A stretch of 64,000 bases of DNA from Bacillus inaquosorum KCTC 13429 (GCF_000332645.1 NZ_AMXN01000003.1:310001-374000), one strand, 5' to 3'; positions 8,803 to 19,427 are shown, numbered from the stretch's first letter. Made by a program: numbers and translations. The notes: generated from the letters alone by a model not told the origin.

Positions 8803-10812
8803 TTAAATAATCAGTGCATTACAATCAATAATAAGCGCTACTTCTCCGTCTCCTAAAATAGTAGCTCCGGAAATTGCAAAGACGTTTGTTAAATAATCTC
8901 CGAGTGATTTCAGCACAACTTCCTGCTGGCCAATAAAGGAGTCCACCACAAATGCAGTAGGTTTGTCGCCTTTTTTCACGACAATGATATGGAGCTGTTC
9001 CGCATCTTGTCTTGAATCTTCTATTTTAAACTCTTCTTTTAAATAAACGACAGGGACAATGTGTCCTCTAAAGTCAATCACTTCACGGTCATGCGTTTGC
9101 AAAATGTCTTTTCTATCAATAACTGCTGTTTCAATGATTGAAGAAATCGGAATGGCAAATGTCTCTTCTTCCAATTTAATCAGCAGTACTGAAATAATGG
9201 ACAATGTAAGCGGAAGCTGGATGCTGAACAAAGAGCCTTGACCTTCTACAGATTTCACACTGACTGAACCGCCAAGAGACTCCAGTTTATTTTTCACAAC
9301 ATCAAGTCCGACACCGCGTCCGGAAATATCAGAAATTTGATCAGCAGTTGAGAACCCTGGAGCAAAAATCAATTCGTAAATTTCATTGTCTTCTAAGGTT
9401 TCAGCTTCTTTTTCCGTAATGACCCCGCGCTCAAGCGCTTTTTCAAGAATTTTTTTGCGATTAAGGCCTGCACCGTCATCCTCTACTTCAATAAAGACAT
9501 GGTTGCCGCTGTGATAGGCTTTAAGCACAACTTTTCCTGATTCTGGTTTTCCCTTTTGCAAACGTATTTCCGGCGACTCGATACCATGGTCAATACTGTT
9601 TCTGATCAAGTGAACGAGAGGATCTCCGATTTCATCAATTACTGTTCGATCCAGTTCAGTTTCCGCACCGATGATCGAGAGTTCGATTTTTTTATTCAGC
9701 TCTTTTTGAAGCTGGCGAATCATTCTCGGGAACCGGTTAAAAACGGTTTCAACCGGAACCATTCTCATATTAAGAATAATCGATTGCAAATCTCCGGAAA
9801 TTCTCGTCATTCGTTCAACCGTTTCAGTCAATTCATTGTGCTCAAGCTCTTTTGCAATCTGCTCGAGACGCCCGCGGTCAATGACAAGCTCTTCAAATAA
9901 GTTCATTAAAGAATCAAGTCTGTCAATGTTGACACGAATTGTTTTAGATCCGCCGTGCTTCGCCTGTTCATCGTTTTTAGCAGGCTGTTTTTGTTTCTCC
10001 TGCTTCACAGGTACAGCTGCTGGTGAATCTGCCGGCTTAGATTCTTCCGGCTTTTCTGCTGATGTTAAAGGAGCCCCTTGAATGACTTCAACATGCTCAA
10101 TTTCTGAAACGCCATTGATCAATTGTTCAATCTCTTCCGCTGATTGATGTGTTAAGAAGCAAACTTGAAAGTCAGTGCCGAAATCTTCGGTTTCAAGCAC
10201 TTCCGCACTTGGGATTGTTTTCGCTACTTCTCCGACTTCATTAAGCTTTTCAAACACCATATATACACGAACTGCTTTTAACATACAGTTTTCGTTCAGA
10301 GAAATCTTGATTTCATATCGTTTGAAGCCTTGCTCCTCCGCTTCTTGTATGACAGTCCGTTCAAATTCGTCATATCCCCAATCAGATGCTAAATTTTCTG
10401 CTACTGCAGGTTCCCCAGAGGCAGCCGTTTCAGCGTGCGCACCATTTACATCAAGCTTTGCGCTCACTTCTGAGATATCTCTTTTACCATCCCCGCCGTC
10501 AATAATGGACTGAACCATAGCTTCCAGGTGATCCAGAGCTTCAAACAAGATATCCAGCCAGTCTGAGGTAACTGCCATATCTCCGTTTCGGATTGCATCC
10601 AGCACGTTTTCAAGCAGGTGGGTTAGATGTGCTAAATCCGTATAGCCCATCGTTGCGCTCATTCCTTTTAATGTATGGGCAGCCCTGAAAATATCATGAA
10701 CGAGCTGAAGGTCAGTCGGGTCTTTCTCTAAAAGGAGAAGCTTTTCATTACATGTTTGTAAATGTTCTTTACTCTCATCAATAAAGACATCTAAATACTG
10801 ATTCATATCCAT
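8803..10812 (-). CDS. cheA: Chemotaxis sensor histidine kinase CheA
   Basis: Autophosphorylates in response to receptor state and passes phosphate to CheY and CheB. The 669 residues contain the P1 histidine domain with His46 in RAAHTLKGMSA and a P2 docking domain about 150-240. A Pro/Lys/Glu-rich linker to about 290, the P3 dimer helices, and the P4 ATPase follow, with N-box HLIRNSIDHGIE near 400 and DDGAGL, GRGVGLDVV further on. A C-terminal CheW-like P5 ends the protein. The ATG at 10812 is chosen because the GTG at 10821 is almost on top of the Shine-Dalgarno. It overlaps the end of cheB. Confidence 0.96.
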   Translation of the reverse strand: MDMNQYLDVFIDESKEHLQTCNEKLLLLEKDPTDLQLVHDIFRAAHTLKGMSATMGYTDLAHLTHLLENVLDAIRNGDMAVTSDWLDILFEALDHLEAMVQSIIDGGDGKRDISEVSAKLDVNGAHAETAASGEPAVAENLASDWGYDEFERTVIQEAEEQGFKRYEIKISLNENCMLKAVRVYMVFEKLNEVGEVAKTIPSAEVLETEDFGTDFQVCFLTHQSAEEIEQLINGVSEIEHVEVIQGAPLTSAEKPEESKPADSPAAVPVKQEKQKQPAKNDEQAKHGGSKTIRVNIDRLDSLMNLFEELVIDRGRLEQIAKELEHNELTETVERMTRISGDLQSIILNMRMVPVETVFNRFPRMIRQLQKELNKKIELSIIGAETELDRTVIDEIGDPLVHLIRNSIDHGIESPEIRLQKGKPESGKVVLKAYHSGNHVFIEVEDDGAGLNRKKILEKALERGVITEKEAETLEDNEIYELIFAPGFSTADQISDISGRGVGLDVVKNKLESLGGSVSVKSVEGQGSLFSIQLPLTLSIISVLLIKLEEETFAIPISSIIETAVIDRKDILQTHDREVIDFRGHIVPVVYLKEEFKIEDSRQDAEQLHIIVVKKGDKPTAFVVDSFIGQQEVVLKSLGDYLTNVFAISGATILGDGEVALIIDCNALII

Positions 10813-10817
10813 TTGAA

Positions 10818-11888
10818 TCACACCCTCTCTTTTTTCACACAGCTTGTGATGGATGCTGCGATATCTTCCACATGTTTAATCTCATGAATGAGGCCCGCTT
10901 TAACAGCAGCTTTCGGCATCCCATATACGACACAAGATTCTTCAGACTCCGCAATGGCTTTCACATTGCCGGCCGTAAGCATGTCCTTTAGGCCGGCAGT
11001 GCCGTCACTGCCCATTCCGGTCATGATGACCGCTACTTTTTCATAGTCTGCCAGTTTACCGACAGAACGGAATAAATAATCGGCTGATGGCTTATGACGG
11101 CTTGGCGTATCGAGATTATCAAGAACGATCTGGAGTCCTCCGCTATTTTTGATAACGGATATGTTTTTTCCGCCCGGTGCTATGTAAACACAGCCGTTAA
11201 GAGCTGTTTCGCCATCTTTTGCTTCTTTTACTTGAATGTCGGATAAATGATTCAGCCGCTCAGCCAAAGAAGCAGTAAAGCCTTCAGGCATGTGCTGAAC
11301 AACAACCACTGGTGCGTTCAAATCCTTAGGGAGCTTCGGTATCACCTTTTGTAAAGCCCTTGGCCCGCCTGTTGATGTGCCGATGCATACAATTTGTCTG
11401 CCTGTGCCGGGTTTCGGTTTGCTTAATTCAGGCTTTACAGCACGTACTATAGGGTCAGGCCGAACTGCCTGTGAAGCAGGATGTTTCCGCTTGCCGGAAA
11501 GTCCAGCCGCGACGACACGCTCAACTAATTGTTCTTTAATTTTGTACAAATCCAGAGATATTGAGCCTGATGGCTTTGTGATAAAGTCAAAGGCACCGAT
11601 CTCTAAACAATTAATTGTGCACTCTTTTCCTTTCTCGGTCTGGCTTGACACCATGATGACCGGCAAGTTATAAATCTCAATGATTTTGCGCAGTGTGTCT
11701 GTCCCATTCATGACCGGCATTTCAACATCAAGAGTAACAACATCCGGCTTTAGTAATTTAATTTTCTTAAGCGCTTCTTCTCCGTTTCTCGCAGTTCCGA
11801 TTACTTCTATCTGCTTTTCCTCGGTTAGAAAATCACTTATCATTTTTCTCATGAAAGCTGAATCATCAACTACAAGCACACGAATCAA
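10818..11888 (-). CDS. cheB: Receptor methylesterase/deamidase CheB
   Basis: Removes methyl groups from chemoreceptors when phosphorylated by CheA. The 356 residues have a receiver domain with Asp8, Asp9 and the phosphorylated Asp54 in VTLDVEMP, then a linker. The esterase domain follows, with the catalytic Ser in GTSTGGP (about residue 170), His in QHMPEGFT and Asp in GMGSDGTAG. The start is a TTG at 11888 with AGGAGG upstream (spacing about 8); no better ATG exists nearby. It starts two bases from the flhG stop. Confidence 0.96.
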   Translation of the reverse strand: MIRVLVVDDSAFMRKMISDFLTEEKQIEVIGTARNGEEALKKIKLLKPDVVTLDVEMPVMNGTDTLRKIIEIYNLPVIMVSSQTEKGKECTINCLEIGAFDFITKPSGSISLDLYKIKEQLVERVVAAGLSGKRKHPASQAVRPDPIVRAVKPELSKPKPGTGRQIVCIGTSTGGPRALQKVIPKLPKDLNAPVVVVQHMPEGFTASLAERLNHLSDIQVKEAKDGETALNGCVYIAPGGKNISVIKNSGGLQIVLDNLDTPSRHKPSADYLFRSVGKLADYEKVAVIMTGMGSDGTAGLKDMLTAGNVKAIAESEESCVVYGMPKAAVKAGLIHEIKHVEDIAASITSCVKKERV

Positions 11889-11889
11889 A

Positions 11890-12786
11890 TTAAGCCCTCC
11901 TCATTAAAAAAGAAGATAACTTCTCAATAAATGTCTGTTTTTCTACTTTGTGTCTTGTTTCTTCTCTTTCAAACAAGGCGTCCGCTAAAAGACGGACTGA
12001 CCGGCTGGCTTTTGCCTGAGGACTTTTTATGAAAAAAGGAACCTGTTCGACAACTGCTTTGCTTACGATCGGATCGTCAGAAACGGAACCAGCAAACTGA
12101 ACCTGAACATCCAAAAACATATGAATCGTGCGGGAAAGGCGGGTAAAAGCGTCCAGCCCTTCTTTTTGATCACGGCACCGATTGACAGCGACCCTCATTG
12201 ATAGCTTATTTTCCGTCAAAACCAAGTGCTTGACAGCGCTATATGCGTCCATGATGGCCGTAGGTTCGGGAGTTGTTATGATCAAAATATCTTCTGCCGA
12301 TAAAATAAAAGGCAGCTGATCTTTTGATAAGCCCGCTCCCATGTCAAACAGTACATAATCGAACTGGCTTAACGCATGAGATAGTTCATTGGCAAAAAAC
12401 GCCCATTTTCTCTGATCCAGCTGAAATATCACATCAAGACCGGTTCCCCCTGATATGTACCGCAAACCCTTTGGCCCAACAGATAATAACTGCATCAAAG
12501 GCTTGCGATCGGTTAATACATCGATAATCGTGGAAGACGATAAATTTCCCATTAATATATCAATGTTCCCCATCCCGATATCAAGATCGATGAGCAGTAC
12601 CTTCTTACCTTTATCCTGCAGCGCAAGAGCCATGTTTAAGGTAATATTGGATTTTCCGACACCGCCCTTGCCGCTGATGACAGCAAGTGTCTTCGCTTTT
12701 TGAGAATAAACCATTGGCAGAACACGCTGACGCTTTTCCATTTTCGCCCGTAAAGTTGCTGCTTGGTCATATCTGTTCATCTGCAC
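11890..12786 (-). CDS. flhG: Flagellar number/placement ATPase FlhG (MinD-like, YlxH)
   Basis: ParA/MinD-type ATPase that works with FlhF in placing flagella and interacts with the FliM/FliY C-ring. The 298 residues have the deviant Walker [11 protein letters not shown] near residues 37-46, the DLDIGMGN switch near 67-74, a MGAG switch II, and a basic, amphipathic C-terminal helix like MinD's membrane helix. The N-terminal [11 protein letters not shown] matches the FlhF-activating helix of the family. GTG at 12786 or ATG at 12780 are both possible. It overlaps flhF by 10 bases. Confidence 0.94.
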   Translation of the reverse strand: MQMNRYDQAATLRAKMEKRQRVLPMVYSQKAKTLAVISGKGGVGKSNITLNMALALQDKGKKVLLIDLDIGMGNIDILMGNLSSSTIIDVLTDRKPLMQLLSVGPKGLRYISGGTGLDVIFQLDQRKWAFFANELSHALSQFDYVLFDMGAGLSKDQLPFILSAEDILIITTPEPTAIMDAYSAVKHLVLTENKLSMRVAVNRCRDQKEGLDAFTRLSRTIHMFLDVQVQFAGSVSDDPIVSKAVVEQVPFFIKSPQAKASRSVRLLADALFEREETRHKVEKQTFIEKLSSFLMRRA

Positions 12787-13877
12787 AGCATCCTTACAAA
12801 ATCAAGAGGTGATACAGTCTGTATATCCTCCGGCACATTCTGGCCGTTTGTTATAAACCCGGCACCTATTTTTGATTCTGCCAGTATATTAAATACAGAA
12901 CCTAAAGAAGAAGTCTCATCTATTTTTGTAAAAATGAACTGATTGACAGGGACAGATGAAAACCGTTTGACAATATGCTTCATATCTTCATATTTTGCAG
13001 TCGCGGATAAAACGAGAAATGACTGAATGCTGCTCTCAAAAGGAATCGTCTCTTTCAATTCATCAATGTATTGCTGCTCCTTAAAGTTTCTTCCGGCTGT
13101 ATCAATAAACACATGATCATACTCAGAAAATAACTCTTTCGCCTGCTGAAATTCTTCTTTTGTATAGCAAACTTCCAGAGGAGCCTGCAGCAGTTCGGCG
13201 TATGTTTTCAACTGTTCAACAGCTGCAATACGATACGTATCTGTTGTAATAAAAGCAATTTTTTTCTGTTTTTCAAGCATAGATATGGCTGCGAGCTTAG
13301 CAAGCGTTGTTGTTTTACCAGCCCCTGTTGAACCAAACAGCACGATATACTTTGAATGAATAGGCTCCTGCCACTTGTCTGCTGAAGGCAGCGTATCACA
13401 TAGGATATCCTGAAGTTTACTGACCACGTTTTCTTCCGTAAGACCGCCCGCTTCCACAGAGCAGCGCAGCAATTTTTTCAGAGCGCTCATCTTCGTTGCC
13501 TCTTTAATCCCCGTTTCTTGCAAAAGCTTTTCTGCTTTTCGCAGCGGCTCAGGAAGTACAGATTGATAAGCTGAAAAATCACCGGGTTCATGTTGCGCCG
13601 GAAATTGAGGGGGGTATGTCCTCTCCTCTATTTTCGGACTGCTGACCGGAGTTTTTAATGTTTGTTTCGGCTCAGCTGCCTTCTGAGGCGATTTTTTCTC
13701 AAGAAAGTCTTGATCCAATACGGCAATTACTTCAACAGCAGGCTTGTTGACGAGTCCAAACCATTTTCGCTTTTTAATTTTTTTCGAATTTAAGATGACC
13801 GCTTCATTACCCAACTCTTTTCTGATGAGAAGTGCCGCTTCTTGCATTGAAGCAGCAGTAAATTTTTTGATTTTCAT
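12777..13877 (-). CDS. flhF: SRP-type GTPase FlhF
   Basis: Third member of the SRP GTPase family beside Ffh and FtsY, controlling flagellar placement. The 366 residues have a B-domain of low complexity (about 70-120) and an N-domain. The NG GTPase carries G1 [15 protein letters not shown] (about 180-194), the [14 protein letters not shown] motif, FIDTAGRN (G3) and [12 protein letters not shown] (G4 region). It shares one base with the flhA stop and overlaps flhG, so the three are tightly coupled. Confidence 0.96.
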   Translation of the reverse strand: MKIKKFTAASMQEAALLIRKELGNEAVILNSKKIKKRKWFGLVNKPAVEVIAVLDQDFLEKKSPQKAAEPKQTLKTPVSSPKIEERTYPPQFPAQHEPGDFSAYQSVLPEPLRKAEKLLQETGIKEATKMSALKKLLRCSVEAGGLTEENVVSKLQDILCDTLPSADKWQEPIHSKYIVLFGSTGAGKTTTLAKLAAISMLEKQKKIAFITTDTYRIAAVEQLKTYAELLQAPLEVCYTKEEFQQAKELFSEYDHVFIDTAGRNFKEQQYIDELKETIPFESSIQSFLVLSATAKYEDMKHIVKRFSSVPVNQFIFTKIDETSSLGSVFNILAESKIGAGFITNGQNVPEDIQTVSPLDFVRMLCR

Positions 13878-15910
13878 TAAATATCCACCACTCCAATGCT
13901 TTGTACCTCAACATTCGCCTCAAGTTCGTTATAAGAGAGTACCGGAAGATCAGGGAAGTATCGTTCCAGAAGCTGTTTCACATACATTCTGACAGGCGGC
14001 GAGCAAAGAAGAATCGCAGTTTCCTGACGCAATGAGAGCTGTTCGGCTTCTTTAGCGACAGAGCGCACAATACTTTCTGAAATATCTGGTTCAAGCGACA
14101 AATAATTCCCGTGTTCCGTTTGCTGTACACCGTCTGCTATTGCCTTTTCTACACGGCCCGAACAAGTAACAACCTTCAACACTTCATTTTCTTTAGCAAA
14201 CTGGGCTGTAATTTGTTTTGCCAGTGCCTGTCTTGTATACTCTGTCAAAAGATCAGAATCTGTTGTTAATTTTCCATAGTCAGCAAGCGTTTCGAAAATC
14301 GTTACTAAGTTTCGGATTGAAACTTTTTCTTTTAAAAGCTTAGCCAGCACCTTCTGAATATCACCAACAGACAACGGATTCGGCGTAACCTCTTCCACAA
14401 GGACTGGATACGTTTCTTTCAAGTGATCGATGAGCTGTTTCGTCTCCTGTCTTCCGATCAATTCGTGGGCATACTGCTTAATTTTCTCCGTAATATGGGT
14501 TGAAACGACTGAAGCAGGATCGACAACTGTATAACCAAGCATGTCAGCCTCATCCTTTACCGATTCGCCAATCCATTTGGCCGGCAGTCCGAATGACGGC
14601 TCCACTGTTTCAATCCCTTCTATGAGATCGTCTTCAGGCGTAGGCGACATCGCTAAATAATGATCAAGGAGCAGCTCGCCTTTTGCTACTTCGTTTCCTT
14701 TAATTTTCAATCGGTATTCATTAGGCTGCAGTGCTATATTATCTCTGATGCGCACGACAGGAATGACAAGCCCTAGTTCCAGAGCCAACTGGCGGCGAAT
14801 CATAACAATCCGGTCTAATAAATCACCGCCTTGATTGGCATCAGCAAGCGGTATCAGACCATAACCAAACTCAAATTCTATCGGATCTATGTGCAGAAGC
14901 TGAACAACGCTCTCAGGGCTTTTAAGCTCGTCAACCTCAGCCTCTTCCTCAAGAATCTCATCCACTTCTTCTTTTTCCTTACCTGATTTAGATAGCGTAT
15001 AAGCACCGAAAGCAAGCAGCCCCGCAAGCGGCCCCGTCAGAAAAATGCCAATCGGAGTGAAAATACCAAGAAGCAGAATCGTAGCTGCTGCGACGTATAA
15101 AAGCTTTGGATAAGCAAACAGCTGACCTGTAATGTCATGCCCTAAGTTTCCTTCAGAGGCAGCTCTTGTCACGACAATACCCGTAGCTGTAGAAATTAAC
15201 AGCGCCGGAATTTGCGAAACAATTCCATCCCCTACAGTCAGCATCGTAAAGTGTGAAGCGGCCTCTTGAATAGACATGCCCTGCTGAAGCATTCCGATAA
15301 TGATACCGAAAATAATATTGATCATCACAATGATGATTCCGGCAATCGCGTCGCCTTTTACAAATTTACTGGCACCGTCCATTGCTCCATAAAAGTCTGC
15401 TTCTCTTGCCACTTTTTCGCGGCGGTGCTTCGCTTCCTGTTCGGTAATCATCCCTGCGTTTAAATCAGCATCAATACTCATCTGCTTCCCGGGCATTGCG
15501 TCCAGCGTAAACCTTGCTGCAACCTCAGAAACACGTTCAGCACCTTTCGTAATGACGATAAACTGAATAATAATCAGGATGATAAATACAACAAGTCCAA
15601 CTAATACATTTCCGCCGACAACGAAATTTCCGAAAGTCTCGACGACTTTTCCTCCTTCACCATGTGAAAGAATTGAACGGGTAGTTGAGACGTTCAAGCC
15701 CAAACGAAATAGGGTTAAAAGTAGCAACAGTGACGGAAAAATCGAAAACTGAAGCGCTTCCTGCATATTCATTGTGGTGAGAAGCACGATCAACGCAAGA
15801 GAAATATTTATAATGATCAAAATACTTAACAGCCATGGAGGAAATGGAATCACCAGCATCGCCACAATGAGGACCACACTTATTAAAACGGATAAATCTC
15901 TTGTTGACAT
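13877..15910 (-). CDS. flhA: Flagellar type III export gate protein FlhA
   Basis: Large membrane component of the flagellar export gate; it uses the proton-motive force and docks chaperone-substrate complexes. The 677 residues have about eight transmembrane segments in the first 320. The conserved FHIPEP-type loop region between TM4 and TM5 contains FTLDAMPGKQMSIDADLNAG (about 138-157). A large cytosolic domain with GYTVVDPASVVSTH (about 500) follows. It is a full-length member of the family. FlhB lies 33 bases upstream in the operon. Confidence 0.97.
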   Translation of the reverse strand: MSTRDLSVLISVVLIVAMLVIPFPPWLLSILIIINISLALIVLLTTMNMQEALQFSIFPSLLLLLTLFRLGLNVSTTRSILSHGEGGKVVETFGNFVVGGNVLVGLVVFIILIIIQFIVITKGAERVSEVAARFTLDAMPGKQMSIDADLNAGMITEQEAKHRREKVAREADFYGAMDGASKFVKGDAIAGIIIVMINIIFGIIIGMLQQGMSIQEAASHFTMLTVGDGIVSQIPALLISTATGIVVTRAASEGNLGHDITGQLFAYPKLLYVAAATILLLGIFTPIGIFLTGPLAGLLAFGAYTLSKSGKEKEEVDEILEEEAEVDELKSPESVVQLLHIDPIEFEFGYGLIPLADANQGGDLLDRIVMIRRQLALELGLVIPVVRIRDNIALQPNEYRLKIKGNEVAKGELLLDHYLAMSPTPEDDLIEGIETVEPSFGLPAKWIGESVKDEADMLGYTVVDPASVVSTHITEKIKQYAHELIGRQETKQLIDHLKETYPVLVEEVTPNPLSVGDIQKVLAKLLKEKVSIRNLVTIFETLADYGKLTTDSDLLTEYTRQALAKQITAQFAKENEVLKVVTCSGRVEKAIADGVQQTEHGNYLSLEPDISESIVRSVAKEAEQLSLRQETAILLCSPPVRMYVKQLLERYFPDLPVLSYNELEANVEVQSIGVVDI

Positions 15911-15942
15911 GCTGTTTTTTCTCTCCTTTTAAATCGAAAAGT

Positions 15943-17025
15943 TCAATATACTTTTTGTTTTGTTTTATATACGTAAGCTAGAATTTCTGCCAAGACTTTA
16001 AAAAATTCTTCCGGCACTGCCTGGTCAATTTCTACCTGATCATATAACGCACGGGCAAGCGGTCTGTTTTCTACCATCATGACATCATGCTCTTTAGCAA
16101 TTTTCCTGATTTTTAACGCCAGGTGGTCAACACCTTTTGCAACAATATAAGGAGCGTCCATTTTTTCTTCGTCATATTTCAGGGCAATCGCATAGTGAGT
16201 AGGGTTTGTGATAATGACATCCGCTTTTGGAACTTCCTGCATCATCCGCCTCATCGCCATTTCCCGCTGTCTTTGTTTAATTTTAGACTTGATAATCGGG
16301 TCTCCTTCAGATTTTTTGTACTCATCTTTTATATCCTGTTTTGACATTTTGATATTTTTCTCATAGTCAAATCTCTGATATAAATAATCGAGACCAGCAA
16401 GAATCAACAAAGCGACTGCACCGCTCAGCCCCATCCACAGTGTGAGCTTTGAAACAAAAGAAAGGGCCTCTTCTGGTGTCAGGAGCGGGAGCCGGAGAAT
16501 TTCTCCATAATGCAGCCAAAGAACAGCGAAGGCCGCAAAACCGACAACCGTAATTTTCAATATCGATTTAATCAGCTCTACAATCGCCCTCATACTGTAT
16601 ATTCGTTTAAATCCTTTGATCGGGTCCAGTTTTTCAAGCTTAGGCTGTATCACTTCAGCAGAAAACAAGAACCCAACCTGCATATAGTTGCTTACGACCC
16701 CTGCAACAAGAGCGACAAGCAAGATCGGTGCAAGTATGATGCCCGTATCCTCTAATAAGCTGATAAACAGTGTGTGCACATTTGATTCTGAGAGCTTCAT
16801 TGTGAGCGACTCGGTATAAAAAGTTTCTATAAATGACAGCAGCCTGTCTCTCATAAACGGACCAATCGCAATAAGCGAAAGGAATACTACCAATAAAGAA
16901 ATGGCGGTATTGACATCCGCGCTTTTTGCTACCTGCCCTTTTTTTCGCGTATCCTTCCGTTTTTTCGGAGTGGCTTTCTCTGTCTTTTCTCCCGCAAAAA
17001 ACTGCAGGTCAATTCTAAGCTTCAT
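15943..17025 (-). CDS. flhB: Flagellar export switch protein FlhB
   Basis: Export-gate protein that switches substrate specificity from hook to filament. The 360 residues have a basic N-terminus with EKTEKATPKKRKDTRKKGQV and four transmembrane segments (about 40-60, 92-115, 150-172, 195-215). The cytosolic domain carries the self-cleavage motif at Asn274-Pro275 in NPTHYAIAL. The C-terminal part is the domain that YlqH (43355-43636) resembles. It shares one base with the fliR stop. Confidence 0.97.
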   Translation of the reverse strand: MKLRIDLQFFAGEKTEKATPKKRKDTRKKGQVAKSADVNTAISLLVVFLSLIAIGPFMRDRLLSFIETFYTESLTMKLSESNVHTLFISLLEDTGIILAPILLVALVAGVVSNYMQVGFLFSAEVIQPKLEKLDPIKGFKRIYSMRAIVELIKSILKITVVGFAAFAVLWLHYGEILRLPLLTPEEALSFVSKLTLWMGLSGAVALLILAGLDYLYQRFDYEKNIKMSKQDIKDEYKKSEGDPIIKSKIKQRQREMAMRRMMQEVPKADVIITNPTHYAIALKYDEEKMDAPYIVAKGVDHLALKIRKIAKEHDVMMVENRPLARALYDQVEIDQAVPEEFFKVLAEILAYVYKTKQKVY

Positions 17026-17804
17026 TAAGAAACACCGACCAATGCTAAAAGATTCCGCATCGTTTCAATCGTTAAACTAAAGACATTCCGCACAACGACG
17101 AAGATAACGGACATACACACAATGAGCATGATGAAACTGACAGCGATCTTTAAAGGCAGACCGACAACAAATACATTTAATTGCGGAACAGTTCGAGCCA
17201 CGATACCTAATGCTAAATCAACAAGAAACAAACTGGCCACAACCGGCGCTGACATTTGAAAAGCAATAATAAACATCGCATTAAAGCTTTTCGCGATAAA
17301 ATAAGCAAACTTTTCATCGCCGAAATTCGGAAATGCCTGATCAACTGAAATATACTGAAAGCTGTAGTAAATACCGTCAAGCAGCAAATGGTGGGCATTG
17401 ACACTCAGCATAAACAAAAGTGCCATCGTATAGATAAACTGGCCGATCAACGGACTTTGTGCACCAGTTTGCGGATCAATAACATTCGCAATTGAAAATC
17501 CCATTTGAAAATCAATAAAAGAGCCGGCAATTTGAACTGCGGCAATCATCATATAAGCAATTAAGCCTAGACAAAGACCAACCAAAGCTTCCTTAAACGC
17601 CAAGAGCATATATTGCCCATCTATCTCCAAAGAGGGAGGTTTATCAATGGTGCTGAAACAAATGACCGCGAGAAAAAAAGCAAATCCAATACGATGAACA
17701 GCTGGGACATTCCGGTGTCCGAATAGCGGAATCGTTACAAAAAAAGCAGAAATTCTAATAAAAACCAATAAGAAGGCAGGAAATAAATCAATAATCGAAT
17801 TCAT
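17025..17804 (-). CDS. fliR: Flagellar export gate protein FliR
   Basis: Membrane protein of the FliPQR export pore. The 259 residues are dominated by hydrophobic segments (about six). QMGFSIANVIDPQTGAQSPL near 105-124 is a conserved FliR stretch. The ATG at 17804 (MNSIID) is preferred to an upstream in-frame start that adds six residues. Its start overlaps the end of fliQ. Confidence 0.96.
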   Translation of the reverse strand: MNSIIDLFPAFLLVFIRISAFFVTIPLFGHRNVPAVHRIGFAFFLAVICFSTIDKPPSLEIDGQYMLLAFKEALVGLCLGLIAYMMIAAVQIAGSFIDFQMGFSIANVIDPQTGAQSPLIGQFIYTMALLFMLSVNAHHLLLDGIYYSFQYISVDQAFPNFGDEKFAYFIAKSFNAMFIIAFQMSAPVVASLFLVDLALGIVARTVPQLNVFVVGLPLKIAVSFIMLIVCMSVIFVVVRNVFSLTIETMRNLLALVGVS

Positions 17805-17811
17805 CTCTACA

Positions 17812-18081
17812 TTACCCTGCAAAACGATTTAAATTAGAAAACAGCTCTGTTGTAAACGAAAGAATGGTCGACAGCATCCATGGACCAAAAAAAATCAAGG
17901 CCAGAAGAACTGCCACGATTTTCGGAATAAACGCCAAAGTCTGTTCCTGGATTTGAGTTGTCGCCTGAAATATGCTGACGATTAAACCGACCAGTAAAGC
18001 AATAGCCAGCAATGGCGCACTGATCATCAGCGTTACGTATACGGCTTTTTCCGCCATAGAAATTACAAATTCTGAACTCAC
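17812..18081 (-). CDS. fliQ: Flagellar export gate protein FliQ
   Basis: Small pore subunit of the FliPQR complex. The 89 residues form two transmembrane helices (about 15-40 and 52-75) with IFQATTQIQEQTLAFIPKI between them, the family signature. The GTG at 18081 has AGGTG seven bases upstream and matches the length usual for FliQ. It is 14 bases after fliP. Confidence 0.95.
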   Translation of the reverse strand: MSSEFVISMAEKAVYVTLMISAPLLAIALLVGLIVSIFQATTQIQEQTLAFIPKIVAVLLALIFFGPWMLSTILSFTTELFSNLNRFAG

Positions 18082-18095
18082 GTTTAGCACCTACC

Positions 18096-18761
18096 CTAAA
18101 AGCTCTGAAGCAAAGATTTCACAATTAAATACCAGCCGTCTACTAAAACAAAAAGTAATATTTTAAAGGGCAGAGAAATCATAACTGGAGGGAGCATCAT
18201 CATTCCCATTGACATTAAGACGCTCGCCACTACCATATCTATAATTAAAAATGGGATAAAAATCATAAAACCTATTTGAAACGCTGTTTTGAGCTCCGAT
18301 ATGGCAAAAGCGGGAACCATTGTCGTTAGTGGAATATCCTTTAATGATTCCGGTTTATCCATTTTCGCGTAATTCATAAACAGCGCCAGATCCTTCTGCC
18401 TTGTGTGTTTACTCATAAATTCTTTAATTGGTTCCTCAGCTTTCGTATACGCTTCGTCCAAGCTGATTTTGTTGTCCATCAATGGCGTCAGCGCTTCTTT
18501 ATTAATCTCTGAAAAAGTAGGAGCCATAATAAAAAACGTTAAAAACAGCGCAAGCCCGATAAGAACCTGGTTTGGCGGCATAGATTGCGTCGCCAGTGAA
18601 GTCCTGACAAATGACAGAACAATGACGATGCGCGTAAAACAAGTCATAAGAATCAATATTCCAGGCGCCACTGAAAATACAGTTAACAATAATAGTAATT
18701 TAACAGTTGAACTAACGTTTTCCGGATCGCTTGAATTGAAAATATTTATAAACTCATTCAT
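18096..18761 (-). CDS. fliP: Flagellar export gate protein FliP
   Basis: Core of the export pore. The 221 residues have four hydrophobic segments and the family motifs LTCFTRIVIVLSFVRTSL (about 39-56), QMPPNQVLIGLALFLTF-like SMPPNQVLIGLALFLTF (about 60-76), and AFAISELKTAFQIGF (about 152-166). There is no long N-terminal signal sequence, unlike the enterobacterial form. It overlaps fliO by eight bases. Confidence 0.97.
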   Translation of the reverse strand: MNEFINIFNSSDPENVSSTVKLLLLLTVFSVAPGILILMTCFTRIVIVLSFVRTSLATQSMPPNQVLIGLALFLTFFIMAPTFSEINKEALTPLMDNKISLDEAYTKAEEPIKEFMSKHTRQKDLALFMNYAKMDKPESLKDIPLTTMVPAFAISELKTAFQIGFMIFIPFLIIDMVVASVLMSMGMMMLPPVMISLPFKILLFVLVDGWYLIVKSLLQSF

Positions 18762-19413
18762 GATGACGTGGGCCTTTCTTCTTTCCTTCAGAACGGTTTT
18801 GTTTTAACTCTTCAAGCTGCTCTTTTAAAGCTTTTGAAAATGAAGGCAGTTTTTGCTGCGGCTGATGTTCAGAGCCCTTCAGCGGCTTCACAAACTTTTG
18901 CCACTCTATCTTGCTTGACATTGCCTCTTCATGCTGGCTGAGAATGACTTCAATCTCTTTTTCATCCTCAATTTCTTTCAGCAGCTGGATCGTCTCTCCA
19001 ACACCGACGACGAGCACACTTTTTCCGACTTTGATCAATTGGATAGATCTGTTTTGGCCGACCGATGTGCCGCCAATATTTTCAACATATTGAAAAGGCT
19101 TTAGGAGCCGATTTCTTTTGTTCATGAGCTTAACCAGCCCGTAAATCAGCACGATAACAAACAGTAAAGCGAAAATCATCTTTACAAAATCAAAAGCTGA
19201 GACAGAAGGAGCCGCCGCTCCCTCCGTCTCATCAGCAGTTTGTGTTGTTTTTTCTTCCTTTTGCTCTGACTTATCTGCAGTTTTTTCATCTTTCTTTTGA
19301 AACCATTCGTTTACAGTTGAATTATCAGAGTCTGCTGCGGCAGCAGCAATCGGATGTACACTGAATAAAACGAAAAAACAAATAAAAGCGATGAAATATT
19401 GACTCTTTTTCAA
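18754..19413 (-). CDS. fliO: Flagellar export accessory protein FliO (FliZ in older B. subtilis naming)
   Basis: Assists assembly of the FliP-FliR gate. The 219 residues have an N-terminal signal-like segment (residues 5-27, with AAAAA near the cleavage site). A charged Lys/Glu/Thr-rich extracytoplasmic stretch follows (30-65), then a second transmembrane helix (about 74-95) and a basic cytoplasmic tail ending in a Lys/Arg/His-rich region. The LLKPFQYVENIGGTSVGQNR segment matches the FliO core. It is 14 bases from cheY. Confidence 0.9.
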   Translation of the reverse strand: MKKSQYFIAFICFFVLFSVHPIAAAAADSDNSTVNEWFQKKDEKTADKSEQKEEKTTQTADETEGAAAPSVSAFDFVKMIFALLFVIVLIYGLVKLMNKRNRLLKPFQYVENIGGTSVGQNRSIQLIKVGKSVLVVGVGETIQLLKEIEDEKEIEVILSQHEEAMSSKIEWQKFVKPLKGSEHQPQQKLPSFSKALKEQLEELKQNRSEGKKKGPRHHE

Positions 19414-19427
19414 CAGTCGTACACCCT